64,000 nt of DNA. Source: Rhodovastum atsumiense (lineage in GTDB: Bacteria; Pseudomonadota; Alphaproteobacteria; Acetobacterales; Acetobacteraceae). Below the pieces are notes generated by a model. The model ran no database searches. It was not told the origin of the DNA and saw nothing but the letters and a program-made list of their open reading frames with translations. The DNA is taken from assembly GCF_937425535.1 (NCBI RefSeq), contig NZ_OW485601.1, positions 2,711,501 to 2,775,500 on the forward strand. The letters are read 5' to 3'. Below are positions 54,855-63,375 of this stretch, piece after piece (positions within the stretch are counted from its first letter, which is position 1; each line of letters opens with the position of its first letter). The position numbers were made by a program, and so were the translations under genes.

Positions 54855-55984
54855 GGCGTGCTGTCTCCGTCCCGTTGCGGCGCGCCCGAGCGCACCCCCA
54901 TCTCGCCGAGCGTGTTGGCGACCGCGGCGACGGCGCCCTGCATCACCGCCACGTCCAGCCGGCCGATGCAGCCCATGCGGAAGCTCTCGGCGACGGTGAG
55001 CTTGCCGGGATAGATGACGTAGCCGCGCCGGCGCAGCCCTTCGTAGAAGCAGTCGAAGGCGAAGCGCGGATCGGCGGGCATGCGGAAGGTGACGATGATC
55101 GGCGCCTGCAGTGCCGCCGGCAGCAGCGGCACGAAGCCAAGCGCCGCCATGCCGTCGAGCAGGACCCGCAGGTTGCGCCGGTAGCGCGCGCCGCGCCCGG
55201 CCACGCCGCCTTCCTCGGCATGCTCGTCGAGCGCCCGGTCGAGTGCCGCCAGCACATGCGTGGGTGGGGTGAAGCGCCACTGGCCGTTCTGCTCGAAGCC
55301 GCGCCACTGGGCGTGCAGGTCGAGGCTGAGCGAATGCGCGTTGCCGGCGGCGGCTTCCAGCGCCTGCTGGCGAACGATGACGAAGCCGAGGCCGGGCACG
55401 CCTTCGAGGCATTTGTTGGCGCTGGCCATCACCGCTTCGAACGGCGTCCGCCGCGCATCCAGCGGCAATGCGCCGAAGCCGCTCATCGCATCGATCAGCA
55501 GCGCCCTGCCGTGGCGCGCGCAGATCGCCGCCACCTCCTCCACCGGGTTGAGCAGCCCCGTGGTAGTCTCGCACTGGACCACGGCCACATGGGTGATGTC
55601 CGGATCCTCGTCGAGGGCGCGGTCGAGTGCTGCGGGCGAGACCGGTTCGTTCTCGGCGGTTTCCAGGAAGCGGCAATCACGGCCGATCACGCGGGCGATC
55701 TGTACCATCCGTCGCCCATAGGCGCCGTTGACCAGCACCAGCAGCCGGCCCGTGCGCGGCACCAGCGTACCGAGGGCCGCTTCCACGGCGAAGGTGCCGG
55801 AGCCCTGCACCGGCACGCAGACATGCGTGTCTTCGGCGCCGGCAAGTTCGGCCAGCCGCGCGCGCACGCGCCGGTTCATGGCGATGAAGGTTTCGTCCCG
55901 GGAGCCCCAGTCACGGAGCATGGCCTGCTTCACCGGGGCCGAGGTGGTCAGCGGCCCCGGCGTGAGCAGATAGGGATCGGGCAT
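54851..55984 (-). CDS. phnW: 2-aminoethylphosphonate-pyruvate transaminase
   Basis: 377 residues, fold-type I PLP enzyme. LLTPGPLTTSAPVK begins the family; D165 lies in LLIDAMSGFGA and K191 in SANKCLEGVPGLG binds PLP. It transfers the amino group of 2-aminoethylphosphonate to pyruvate, giving phosphonoacetaldehyde and alanine. Its stop overlaps the phnX start. It lies 46 bp downstream of the fused permease gene, so importer and catabolic genes form one transcript. Confidence 0.93.
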   Translation of the reverse strand: MPDPYLLTPGPLTTSAPVKQAMLRDWGSRDETFIAMNRRVRARLAELAGAEDTHVCVPVQGSGTFAVEAALGTLVPRTGRLLVLVNGAYGRRMVQIARVIGRDCRFLETAENEPVSPAALDRALDEDPDITHVAVVQCETTTGLLNPVEEVAAICARHGRALLIDAMSGFGALPLDARRTPFEAVMASANKCLEGVPGLGFVIVRQQALEAAAGNAHSLSLDLHAQWRGFEQNGQWRFTPPTHVLAALDRALDEHAEEGGVAGRGARYRRNLRVLLDGMAALGFVPLLPAALQAPIIVTFRMPADPRFAFDCFYEGLRRRGYVIYPGKLTVAESFRMGCIGRLDVAVMQGAVAAVANTLGEMGVRSGAPQRDGDSTP

Positions 55985-56030
55985 GGTTCGGGGTCCTTGC
56001 GAAAGGCACGTTGGGCGAAAGGCGCACTGG

Positions 56031-57752
56031 TCAGCGATGCCGCCACGCCTGGGTGCGGCGGGTGAGGGCGGTCGAGAGCACGCTCTGCAGCAGCCGCACC
56101 GCGGCCGAGGTGACGACGATCATCATCGCCATGGCCGCCGCCGCGGCGACGCTGCCGGCATCGTCCATCGCCAGCACGGCAACCGCGGCCGGGCGCGTGT
56201 CCGAGGAATAGAGGAACACCACGGCGGAGACGGTCGTCATGGCGTTGACGAACAGGTAGAGCGCGATATCGAGGATGGTGGGCAGGCAGATCGGCACGGT
56301 GACGCGCAGGAAGGTGGTGTAGAACGGCACCTTCAGCGAGGCGGAGACGCTCTCGAATTCCGGGTCGATCTGCTTGAGCGCGGTCACCGCCGTCAGGTGG
56401 CTGACCGTGTAGAAATGCACGACGGTCGACAGCACCAGGATCGCCATCGACCCCACCAGCACATTGAGCGGGTTCCAGGGGGCGTTGAAGAAGAAGATGT
56501 AGGAGATGCCGAGCACCAGCCCAGGCACCGCCAGCGGCACCATGGCAAGCAGGTGTGCGCCCGCCCGCAGCCAGCGCGCGCCGCGGCCTTTCTCCACCAG
56601 ATAGGCGCCGGTGAAGACGATCAGGCTGCCGATCACTGCGGTCCAGCTCGCCATCTTCAGGGAATTGAGGAACGACGCCCAGCCATCGGCATCAACCGAG
56701 GAGAAATCGTAGTTCGCCAGCGTCAGCCCGAGGTCGTACGGCCAGAACCGCACGAAGGAGCCATAGGCGGCCATCCCCAGCATGCCGAGCAGGAACAGGC
56801 TGATCACGCCGCAGATGGCGAAATACGCAAGGTCGGTGGCGCGGTGCGGCCGCGGCACATAGGGCACGGCACGGGCCGACAGGCTCGCCGTCTGCCGCCT
56901 CTGCACGATGCGGTCGGCGATGAAGGCAAGCAGCGCCGGGGTCAGCAGCACCATGCCGACGACCGCGCCCATCTGGAAATTCTGCTGGCCCACCACCTGT
57001 TTGTAGACATCGGTCGCCAGCACGTTGGTGCGGCCGCCGATCACCTTGGGGATGCCGAAATCGGTGATGGCCAGGGTGAACACCACCAGCATGGCACTGA
57101 CCAGGCCGTAGCGGACCCCCGGCAGAGTGACGGTGAAGAAGGTCTTCACCCGCCCGGCGCCAAGCACCTGCGCCGCCTCGTAGAGCCGGGCGTCGGCGAG
57201 CGAGAGCGCGGTGTAGAGGATCATGGTGGCGTGCGGCAGGGTGTAGAACACCATGCCGATGACGATGCCGATCGGGCCATAGATGCTGGCGCCGAACAGC
57301 CAGTCCTTGATCACCCCCTGGTTGCCGAACAGGTAGACCAGCGAGATCGCCGGCAGCAGCGAGGGGGCGAGAATCGGGATGGTCGAGATCGCCCGGATCA
57401 GCCCTTTCCCCGGCATGCAGGTGCGACTGAGCCCATAGGCGAGCAGGAAGGCAAGCAGCGTGGTGATCAGGGTTGACAGCCCCGAGATCAGCAGGCTGTT
57501 GCCGATCGACTGCGACAGTGCCGGATTGGTAAAATAGGCGCCGAAATTCGCCAGGCCCACGAAAGCGCCGCTCCGGTCCTCGAACGCCTTGGACAGCAGC
57601 GAGACCAGCGGGGCCGCCACCAGTACCAGCAGGCAGGCCACCAGCAGGCCGAGGCAGGCCGCCAGAACCACTTTCTCGCGCGACCATTCGCTACGCCCGG
57701 TCGGCGGCGTGGCGGCGATGGGGGCGGTCGTGACGGTCGCCGAGGGGCTCAC
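56031..57752 (-). CDS. Fused ABC permease for 2-aminoethylphosphonate (PhnU2-like)
   Basis: About 573 residues holding two permease units, each with about six helices and an EAA loop (YEAAQVLGAGRVKTFFTVTLP and FESVSASLKVPFYTTFLRVTVP). This is the single-gene, two-domain permease found in aminoethylphosphonate importers. The GTG start at 57752 overlaps the ATPase stop (GTGA). The longer frame to 58007 lies inside the ATPase gene and is not used. Confidence 0.88.
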   Translation of the reverse strand: MSPSATVTTAPIAATPPTGRSEWSREKVVLAACLGLLVACLLVLVAAPLVSLLSKAFEDRSGAFVGLANFGAYFTNPALSQSIGNSLLISGLSTLITTLLAFLLAYGLSRTCMPGKGLIRAISTIPILAPSLLPAISLVYLFGNQGVIKDWLFGASIYGPIGIVIGMVFYTLPHATMILYTALSLADARLYEAAQVLGAGRVKTFFTVTLPGVRYGLVSAMLVVFTLAITDFGIPKVIGGRTNVLATDVYKQVVGQQNFQMGAVVGMVLLTPALLAFIADRIVQRRQTASLSARAVPYVPRPHRATDLAYFAICGVISLFLLGMLGMAAYGSFVRFWPYDLGLTLANYDFSSVDADGWASFLNSLKMASWTAVIGSLIVFTGAYLVEKGRGARWLRAGAHLLAMVPLAVPGLVLGISYIFFFNAPWNPLNVLVGSMAILVLSTVVHFYTVSHLTAVTALKQIDPEFESVSASLKVPFYTTFLRVTVPICLPTILDIALYLFVNAMTTVSAVVFLYSSDTRPAAVAVLAMDDAGSVAAAAAMAMMIVVTSAAVRLLQSVLSTALTRRTQAWRHR

Positions 57753-58870
57753 GGGGCTGCCCGGTAGACGCGCAGCCGCTCGCTCGGCAGGGCGATCGGC
57801 AGGGTCTGGTCGGTCGCGAGCCCGTGTTGACGGACCTGCGCCGTCGGCAGGTCGGCAGTCAGGATCATGCCTTCCAGGCAATCCGGCGCGAGGCGGGCGC
57901 GGAAGACATTGCCCAGGAAATCCAGGTCGGCGATGCGGGCCTGCATGCGGTTCGCCGGGGCGGCGATCGCCGCGTCGGCGATGGCGACATCCTCGGGGCG
58001 CACGCACAGGCTGACGCTGTCCCCGGCGGCAAGCCCGTCGAGCGGGGCGGCATGCTCGATTTCGATGCTGCCCAGCCGGACATGGCGGGGGCCGATCAGC
58101 GTGCCAGGCAGGAAGTTCATGGTGCCGATGAAGTCGGCGACGAAGGGATTGGCGGGATCGCCGTAGATGTCGCCGGGCCGGCCGACCTGCTCGATCACCC
58201 CGGACCGCATTACCACGATGCGGTCGGCCATGGTCAGCGCCTCTTCCTGGTCGTGCGTCACCATGATGGTGGTCACGCCCAGCCGGCGCTGCAGGTCCTT
58301 GATTTCCTGGCGCAGGTGCAGCCGTACTTTGGCATCCAGCGCGCTGAGCGGCTCGTCGAGCAGCAGCAGGCCGGGCGAGGTGGCCAGCGCCCGCGCCAGC
58401 GCCACGCGCTGCTGCTGCCCGCCCGAGAGCTGGGCAGGATATTTCTCGGCCTGGTCGGCGAGTCCGACCAGTTCGAGCAATTCGGTGCAGCGCCGATCCA
58501 CCTCCGCGCGCCGCATCTTCCGATGCTCGAGCCCGTAGCCGACATTGCGGCGCACCGAGAGGTTGGGGAACAACGCATAGGACTGGAAAACGATGCCGAA
58601 ATCGCGCTGCGAGGGCGGCAGCAGCGAGATGTCGCGTCCGCCCTGCTCGATCCGGCCGGAGCTTTGCGGGTCGAGCCCGGCGATGGCGCGCAGCAGCGTG
58701 GTCTTGCCGCAGCCCGAGGGGCCGAGGAAGCAGACGAACTCGCCAGGAAGCACATCGAGCGAGACGTCGCGCAGGGCTTCGAAAGCGCCGAAGCGCTTGC
58801 GGACGTTCTCGATCCGCAGGTAGGGGCGCGCGGTGTCCCCATTCGCCGCCGATGCCGTCCAGTTTGTCAT
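57749..58870 (-). CDS. ABC transporter ATP-binding protein (PhnT-like)
   Basis: 373 residues. Walker A GPSGCGKTTLL, Q-loop VFQSYALFPNLSV, signature LSGGQQQRVALARAL, Walker B LLLLDEPLSALD and H-loop TIMVTHDQEEAL are all present, with a C-terminal TOBE-like domain (SVSLCVRPEDV). It energises the importer encoded on either side. The start at 58870 follows GGAGGC; 59200 is inside the next gene's region. Confidence 0.92.
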   Translation of the reverse strand: MTNWTASAANGDTARPYLRIENVRKRFGAFEALRDVSLDVLPGEFVCFLGPSGCGKTTLLRAIAGLDPQSSGRIEQGGRDISLLPPSQRDFGIVFQSYALFPNLSVRRNVGYGLEHRKMRRAEVDRRCTELLELVGLADQAEKYPAQLSGGQQQRVALARALATSPGLLLLDEPLSALDAKVRLHLRQEIKDLQRRLGVTTIMVTHDQEEALTMADRIVVMRSGVIEQVGRPGDIYGDPANPFVADFIGTMNFLPGTLIGPRHVRLGSIEIEHAAPLDGLAAGDSVSLCVRPEDVAIADAAIAAPANRMQARIADLDFLGNVFRARLAPDCLEGMILTADLPTAQVRQHGLATDQTLPIALPSERLRVYRAAP

Positions 58871-58920
58871 GCCTGCCTCCGCGCGGGCCGCCGCAACCGA
58901 GGCTCCGGCGGCCCTGGTGC

Positions 58921-59949
58921 TTATTTCGGTTCGGACTTGGAATCGTAGCGCCGCGTCCATTCGGCGAGGATGCGGTCGCGGTTGGTCGCGGCCCATTCGA
59001 AGTTGTTCTTCGGCATCATCATCGCCTCGGCGTTGGCCGGGTAGTTCGGGATCTCCTTGCTGACCCCCTTGTAGGCAACCACCGCGTAATAGTCGTTGTA
59101 GAGCTGGTTGGCCGGCCGGCTGGCCGCGAAATCGGCCAGTTGCTTCGCCGCCGCGAGGTGTTTGGTGCCCTTGACGATCGCGGTCGCCTCCATGTCCCAA
59201 CCCGAGGCGGGCTTGGGCAGGATGACGCTGATCGGGGCGCCCTTGGATTTCAGCGAGGCGCCGGTGTACTCGATCGAGATGCCCAGCGCGTATTCACCGG
59301 ACGCCGCCTGCTTGCAGGGTTTCGAACCGGAATGGGTATAGGCGGCGATGTTCTCGTTCAGCTTGTCCATGTAGGCCCAGGCTTTCGCCTCGCCCATCAT
59401 CTGCAGCCAGCCCGAGACGGTCAGGAAGCCGGTGCCCGAGGAAGCCGGGTTCGGCATCACCAGCTGCCCCTTGTACGCCGGGTTGAGCAGGTCTTCCCAG
59501 CTTTGCGGGGTTGGCAGCTTCTTCTTCGCGGCCTCGACCGTGTTGAAGCAGACGGCGCCCATCCAAGCATCGGCGCCGACCCAGGTCGGTGGTGACTTCT
59601 GGCTGCGGAAAGTGCTCTTGATCTCGCCCAGCGTCTTCGGCGCGTAGGCTTCGAGCAGCCCGTCCTTGTCCAGCACCAGCAGGCTGGAGGCGGCGAGGCC
59701 CCAGACGATGTCGGCCTGCGGGTTCGCCTTCTCGGCGAGCAGCCGTGCCGTGATGATGCCGGTGGAATCGCGCACCCACTGGATCTCGATGCCGGGATGC
59801 GCAGCCTCGAACGCCTTCTTGTACGGCGCGAGCTGCTCGTTTTCGAAGGCGGTGTACACCGTGAGTTTCTCGGCGGCGTCTGCGTTCATCGGGGCCAGGC
59901 CGGCCGCGATGGCAAGGCCGGCAACGGCGGCGAACAGGATGCGTCTCAT
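58921..59949 (-). CDS. 2-aminoethylphosphonate ABC transporter substrate-binding protein (PhnS-like)
   Basis: 342 residues with a Sec signal peptide (MRRILFAAVAGLAIAAGLAP, cleavage after ADA). The mature protein begins KLTVYTAFENEQLAPYKKAFEAAHPGIE, and DSTGIITARLLAEKANPQADIVWGL is the pattern of iron/thiamine/AEP-type binding proteins. It captures 2-aminoethylphosphonate in the periplasm. It is the first gene of the leftward phosphonate transcript. Confidence 0.88.
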   Translation of the reverse strand: MRRILFAAVAGLAIAAGLAPMNADAAEKLTVYTAFENEQLAPYKKAFEAAHPGIEIQWVRDSTGIITARLLAEKANPQADIVWGLAASSLLVLDKDGLLEAYAPKTLGEIKSTFRSQKSPPTWVGADAWMGAVCFNTVEAAKKKLPTPQSWEDLLNPAYKGQLVMPNPASSGTGFLTVSGWLQMMGEAKAWAYMDKLNENIAAYTHSGSKPCKQAASGEYALGISIEYTGASLKSKGAPISVILPKPASGWDMEATAIVKGTKHLAAAKQLADFAASRPANQLYNDYYAVVAYKGVSKEIPNYPANAEAMMMPKNNFEWAATNRDRILAEWTRRYDSKSEPK

Positions 59950-60480
59950 TGATTCCCTCTTCCCACCCGCTCGCCCGCGGGGCCGCTGCGTCGTATCGCG
60001 GCGCGTCCGTCATGCTTGCGGTCGATGCGCCATACAACTCGTAGGGGATCGCTGAGAGACAGGAACGTTAAGGTTTTATGACGTGAGCAAGGATGTTCGC
60101 GAGCGATGGACGCGAAAGCCCCGCCCCGCAGGCAGGGGGCATTATATACAAAAATTAATCGTGAAATTATGCGGACGGTGGAGATCGCTGGAGGGAATTA
60201 CGCGCCCAGCTTGAGATAGGCATAAAGCGATCGTTAATTCAGTTGACCAACGTCAGATGATAGTACAATCATGATGGTAGCCGGCACGCGTTGCCGGAAG
60301 CTGTCGCTTTTGTTGACCCCAACCCTGAGGAGGGACGAGGCCGTGACGGTCGTTGCCACGACGTCCCGTCGGGACTGTCCATTCCCTGCGATGCCGCGCC
60401 CCGGGGCCGGCTCCGCCTGTCGGCGCCCTTGTCGGGGCTGCCGCTAGCCTCCTTCTCCCCAGCCTGCCCGAACGCAATCC
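59950..60480. other. Divergent intergenic region between the phosphonate operon and the dioxygenase operon
   Basis: 531 bp. An AT-rich stretch (about 60134-60162) and GC-rich flanks are seen. The sequence from 60068 to 60085 on the minus strand, ACGTCATAAAACCTTAAC, has one good Pho-box half and one poor half. No phosphonate-type regulator gene lies nearby. Open frames are short and not convincing. Confidence 0.4.
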
Positions 60481-61428
60481 GTGAACGTCCGTCCGGAGGT
60501 CCGCGTGCCGACCGACAACCATAACAACACGACGCCGTCCGAGCCCGTCATCCGTCCGGTGGGGGGCCATATCGGTGCCGAGATCGAGGGGATCACACTG
60601 TCCGGCCAGCTCACCGCAAAGGCGGTGGCGCTGGTCCGCCAGGCATTGCTGCGCCACAAGGTGCTGTTCGTGCGCGGGCAGCATCATCTCGACGATGTCG
60701 CGCAGCAGGAATTCGGCCGGCTGCTCGGCGATCTGGTCGAGCATCCCACGCAACCGTCGCGCACCGGCACCGCCATCCTGGAGCTCGATGCGTCCCGTGG
60801 CGGCGGGCGTGCCGATCGCTGGCATACCGACGTGACGTTTGTCGATGCCTATCCGGCGATCACCATCCTGCGTGCCGTCACCGTGCCGGCCTTCGGTGGC
60901 GACACGGTCTGGGCGAACACGGCGGCTGCGTATGACGGGCTGTCGCCGGCGCTGCGGGCCCTGGCCGACCAGCTCTGGGCCGTGCACAGCAACGAGTACG
61001 ACTACGCGGCGCAGCGGCCGCATGCGACCGAGGCCGATCACCAGACCTATCGCCAGGTGTTCACCTCCACGGTGTACGAAACCGAGCACCCGGTGGTGCA
61101 CGTGCATCCTGAAACCGGTGAACGTTCGCTGATCCTCGGTAGCTTCATCCGCCGCTTCCTCGGGCATTCGCAGGACCAGTCGGAGCTGCTCTACCGCCTG
61201 CTGCAGGGGCACGCGACCCGGCCGGACTACACGACGCGCTGGCGCTGGCGGGAAGGCGACGTGGTGCTGTGGGACAACCGCGCCACCCAGCACATCGCCA
61301 TCAACGACTATGGCGACCAGCCGCGCGTGGTGCGCCGCATCACCATCGCCGGCGTGGCGCCGGTCGCCATCGATGGGCGGCGCAGCGTGACCCGGCGTCC
61401 GGCCCCGCTCGCCGCCGCTGCCGAATGA
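60481..61428 (+). CDS. TauD/TfdA-family 2-oxoglutarate Fe(II) dioxygenase
   Basis: About 315 residues. Iron ligands are H115 and D117 in WHTDVTF and H271 in RATQHIAIND, with 2-oxoglutarate Arg at R282 or R285. The family hydroxylates the carbon next to a sulfonate, sulfate ester or herbicide ether oxygen, using oxygen and 2-oxoglutarate. It heads an operon with an SsuA/TauA-type importer, so an alkanesulfonate or sulfate ester is the likely substrate. Start is GTG at 60481 or GTG at 60505. The N-terminus is longer than E. coli TauD. Confidence 0.87.
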   Translation: MNVRPEVRVPTDNHNNTTPSEPVIRPVGGHIGAEIEGITLSGQLTAKAVALVRQALLRHKVLFVRGQHHLDDVAQQEFGRLLGDLVEHPTQPSRTGTAILELDASRGGGRADRWHTDVTFVDAYPAITILRAVTVPAFGGDTVWANTAAAYDGLSPALRALADQLWAVHSNEYDYAAQRPHATEADHQTYRQVFTSTVYETEHPVVHVHPETGERSLILGSFIRRFLGHSQDQSELLYRLLQGHATRPDYTTRWRWREGDVVLWDNRATQHIAINDYGDQPRVVRRITIAGVAPVAIDGRRSVTRRPAPLAAAAE

Positions 61429-61447
61429 GCCCCGAAGGACGCGCATC

Positions 61448-62554
61448 GTGAAACGTTTCCTGCCAGTTCGTGCCATCTTCGCTCTGCTCGCGGGGTTGCT
61501 TGCCGCCGTCCCCGCCGTGGCCGAGACCACGGTGATCCGCTTCGGCTATCCCGGCGTGGGTGCCGACAACCGGCCGTTCTCCTATGGCGGCATTACCGGC
61601 GCGGCGCATGCCGGCGGCTTTCTCGAGCGCGCCTTCGCCAATGATCCGGACGTGAAGCTGGAATGGACCTTCTTCCGCGGCGCCGGGCCGGCGCTGAATG
61701 AATCGCTCGCCGCCGGGCAGCTTGATTTCGCCATCGGGCTCGGCGACCTGCCCTCGATCGTGCACCGGGCCAACGGGCTGAAGACGAAGTGGATCGCCAC
61801 CGAGAAGGTACGTGACACCATCTACCTCGCGGTGCGGCCGAACACCGGCATCACCCGGATCGAGGACCTGAAGGGCCGCAAGATCTCGCAGTTCAAGGGC
61901 ACCAACCTGCAGCTCGCGGCCGACCGCGTGCTGGCGGCGCACGGGCTGACCGAGCGCAACGTACGTTTCCTCAACCTCGATTTCGGCAACGCGATCGCCG
62001 CGCTGACCTCGGGTGACGTGGACGGGTCCTTCGGCGGCGTGGAGCTGTTCGAGCTGCGCCGGCGCGGCGTGGTCGACATCGCCTACACCACCAAGGGCGA
62101 CGACCCGACCTTCGGCCGCAATGCCGCGCTGTTCGTCACCGAGGCATTCGAGCGCGCGCATCCCGATCTGGTGCAGCGCGTGGTGACCGCCTTCGTGCGG
62201 GCGGCCCATTACGCCGCCGACGAGGCGAACCGCGAGGCGGTGATCGCGCTCTGGACGAAATCGGGCCATCCGGCCGAGAGCTTCCGTGCCGATTTCGAAA
62301 ACGAGCCGTTGGCGCGCCGGCTGACGCCGCTGCTCGACGAGTACGTGCTCGCCCGCTATCGCGACCAGGCGGCGCGGGCGCGGGAATACAACCTGATCCG
62401 CAAGGACGCCGATATCGACGGCTGGGTCGAGCGCAAGTATCTCGATCGTGCCCTGGTCGAACTCGGGCTGAAGTCCTATTGGCCGCAGTACGACGCCGCC
62501 GGCCACAAGGTCACGACCGGGGAGGTCGAGCGCACCCGGGCCGCGGCGCAGTGA
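61448..62554 (+). CDS. ABC transporter substrate-binding protein (SsuA/TauA-like)
   Basis: 368 residues. Signal peptide MKRFLPVRAIFALLAGLLAA with cleavage near VAE. The mature part starts TVIRFGYPGVGADNRPFSYGG, with LNESLAAGQLDFAIGLGDLP and GITRIEDLKGRKISQFKGTN, as in nitrate/sulfonate/bicarbonate binding proteins. It binds the substrate in the periplasm for the permeases that follow. It begins 19 bp after the dioxygenase gene and overlaps the next start by 4 bp (GTGA). Confidence 0.88.
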   Translation: MKRFLPVRAIFALLAGLLAAVPAVAETTVIRFGYPGVGADNRPFSYGGITGAAHAGGFLERAFANDPDVKLEWTFFRGAGPALNESLAAGQLDFAIGLGDLPSIVHRANGLKTKWIATEKVRDTIYLAVRPNTGITRIEDLKGRKISQFKGTNLQLAADRVLAAHGLTERNVRFLNLDFGNAIAALTSGDVDGSFGGVELFELRRRGVVDIAYTTKGDDPTFGRNAALFVTEAFERAHPDLVQRVVTAFVRAAHYAADEANREAVIALWTKSGHPAESFRADFENEPLARRLTPLLDEYVLARYRDQAARAREYNLIRKDADIDGWVERKYLDRALVELGLKSYWPQYDAAGHKVTTGEVERTRAAAQ

Positions 62555-63375
62555 CGCTGCGCTTCCAGCGCGCGCTGCGGACGAGCAGCCGCAGGCCGGT
62601 AGTCCTGCGGCTGCTCACGCGGCTTTTCATGCCGGTGGCGGCTCTGCTGGTGCCGCTGGTGCTGCTGCTCGCCTGGAGTCTCGCCGCGCGGCACGGCCTG
62701 CTGCCCGACCAGATCCTGCCCGATCCCCGCGTGGTGCTGCAGACCTTGCGGGAATCAGCGGCAAGCGGCGAACTGCTGGAACATACCCTGGTCAGCCTGC
62801 AGCGCGTGGCCGTGGGCTTCGCCGCGGGGGCGGCGGCGGGGCTCGCGCTCGGCACAGCGCTCGGCCTGTCACGGACCCTGCGCGGCCTGCTGGACGGCAG
62901 CTTCCTCGCCCTCGCGCAGATTCCGGTGCTGGGCTGGCTGCCGCTGATGATCCTGCTGGTCGGGCTCGACGAGGAATTGAAGGTCATCGTCATCGGCTGG
63001 TCCGCCTTCGTGCCGGTGGTGTTGAACACCACGCAGGGCATGCGTGACGTGCCCCCGGCCTTGCGCGAAGTGGGGCAGGTGCTGACCTTCGATCCCTGGT
63101 CGATGTTCACGCGCATCGTGCTGCCCGCGGCTCTGCCCGCCATTTTCACCGGGCTGCGCGAAGGCCTTGCCAATTCCTGGCAGACCCTGGTGGCGGTCGA
63201 GCTGTTCGCATCGTCCGAGGGGCTCGGCTTCCTGATGTCCTGGGGACGGCAGTTGTTCCAGCTCGATCTCGTGCTGGTGGTGGTGCTGGTGGTCGGCAGC
63301 ATCGGCTTCGTGCTCAACTGGTCGCTCGGCCGCGTCGAGCAGCGCCTGCGCCGCTGGCAGGTGAGCGCGGCATGA
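62551..63375 (+). CDS. ABC transporter permease (SsuC-like), first of two
   Basis: 274 residues with six to seven helices. EAA-type loop ALREVGQVLTFDPWSMFTRIVLPAALPA follows TTQGMRDVPP, typical of SsuC/TauC/NrtB. The GTG start at 62551 overlaps the binding-protein stop; an ATG at 62630 is less likely. The next permease overlaps its stop (ATGA), so the importer has two different permease chains. Confidence 0.88.
   Translation: MTLRFQRALRTSSRRPVVLRLLTRLFMPVAALLVPLVLLLAWSLAARHGLLPDQILPDPRVVLQTLRESAASGELLEHTLVSLQRVAVGFAAGAAAGLALGTALGLSRTLRGLLDGSFLALAQIPVLGWLPLMILLVGLDEELKVIVIGWSAFVPVVLNTTQGMRDVPPALREVGQVLTFDPWSMFTRIVLPAALPAIFTGLREGLANSWQTLVAVELFASSEGLGFLMSWGRQLFQLDLVLVVVLVVGSIGFVLNWSLGRVEQRLRRWQVSAA

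Noticed and set aside
60481-61428. PhnY or TmpA phosphonate dioxygenase because of the neighbouring phosphonate operon
   Set aside because: The motif layout and length fit TauD better, it is divergently transcribed from the phosphonate genes, and it heads an SsuA/TauA-type importer operon.
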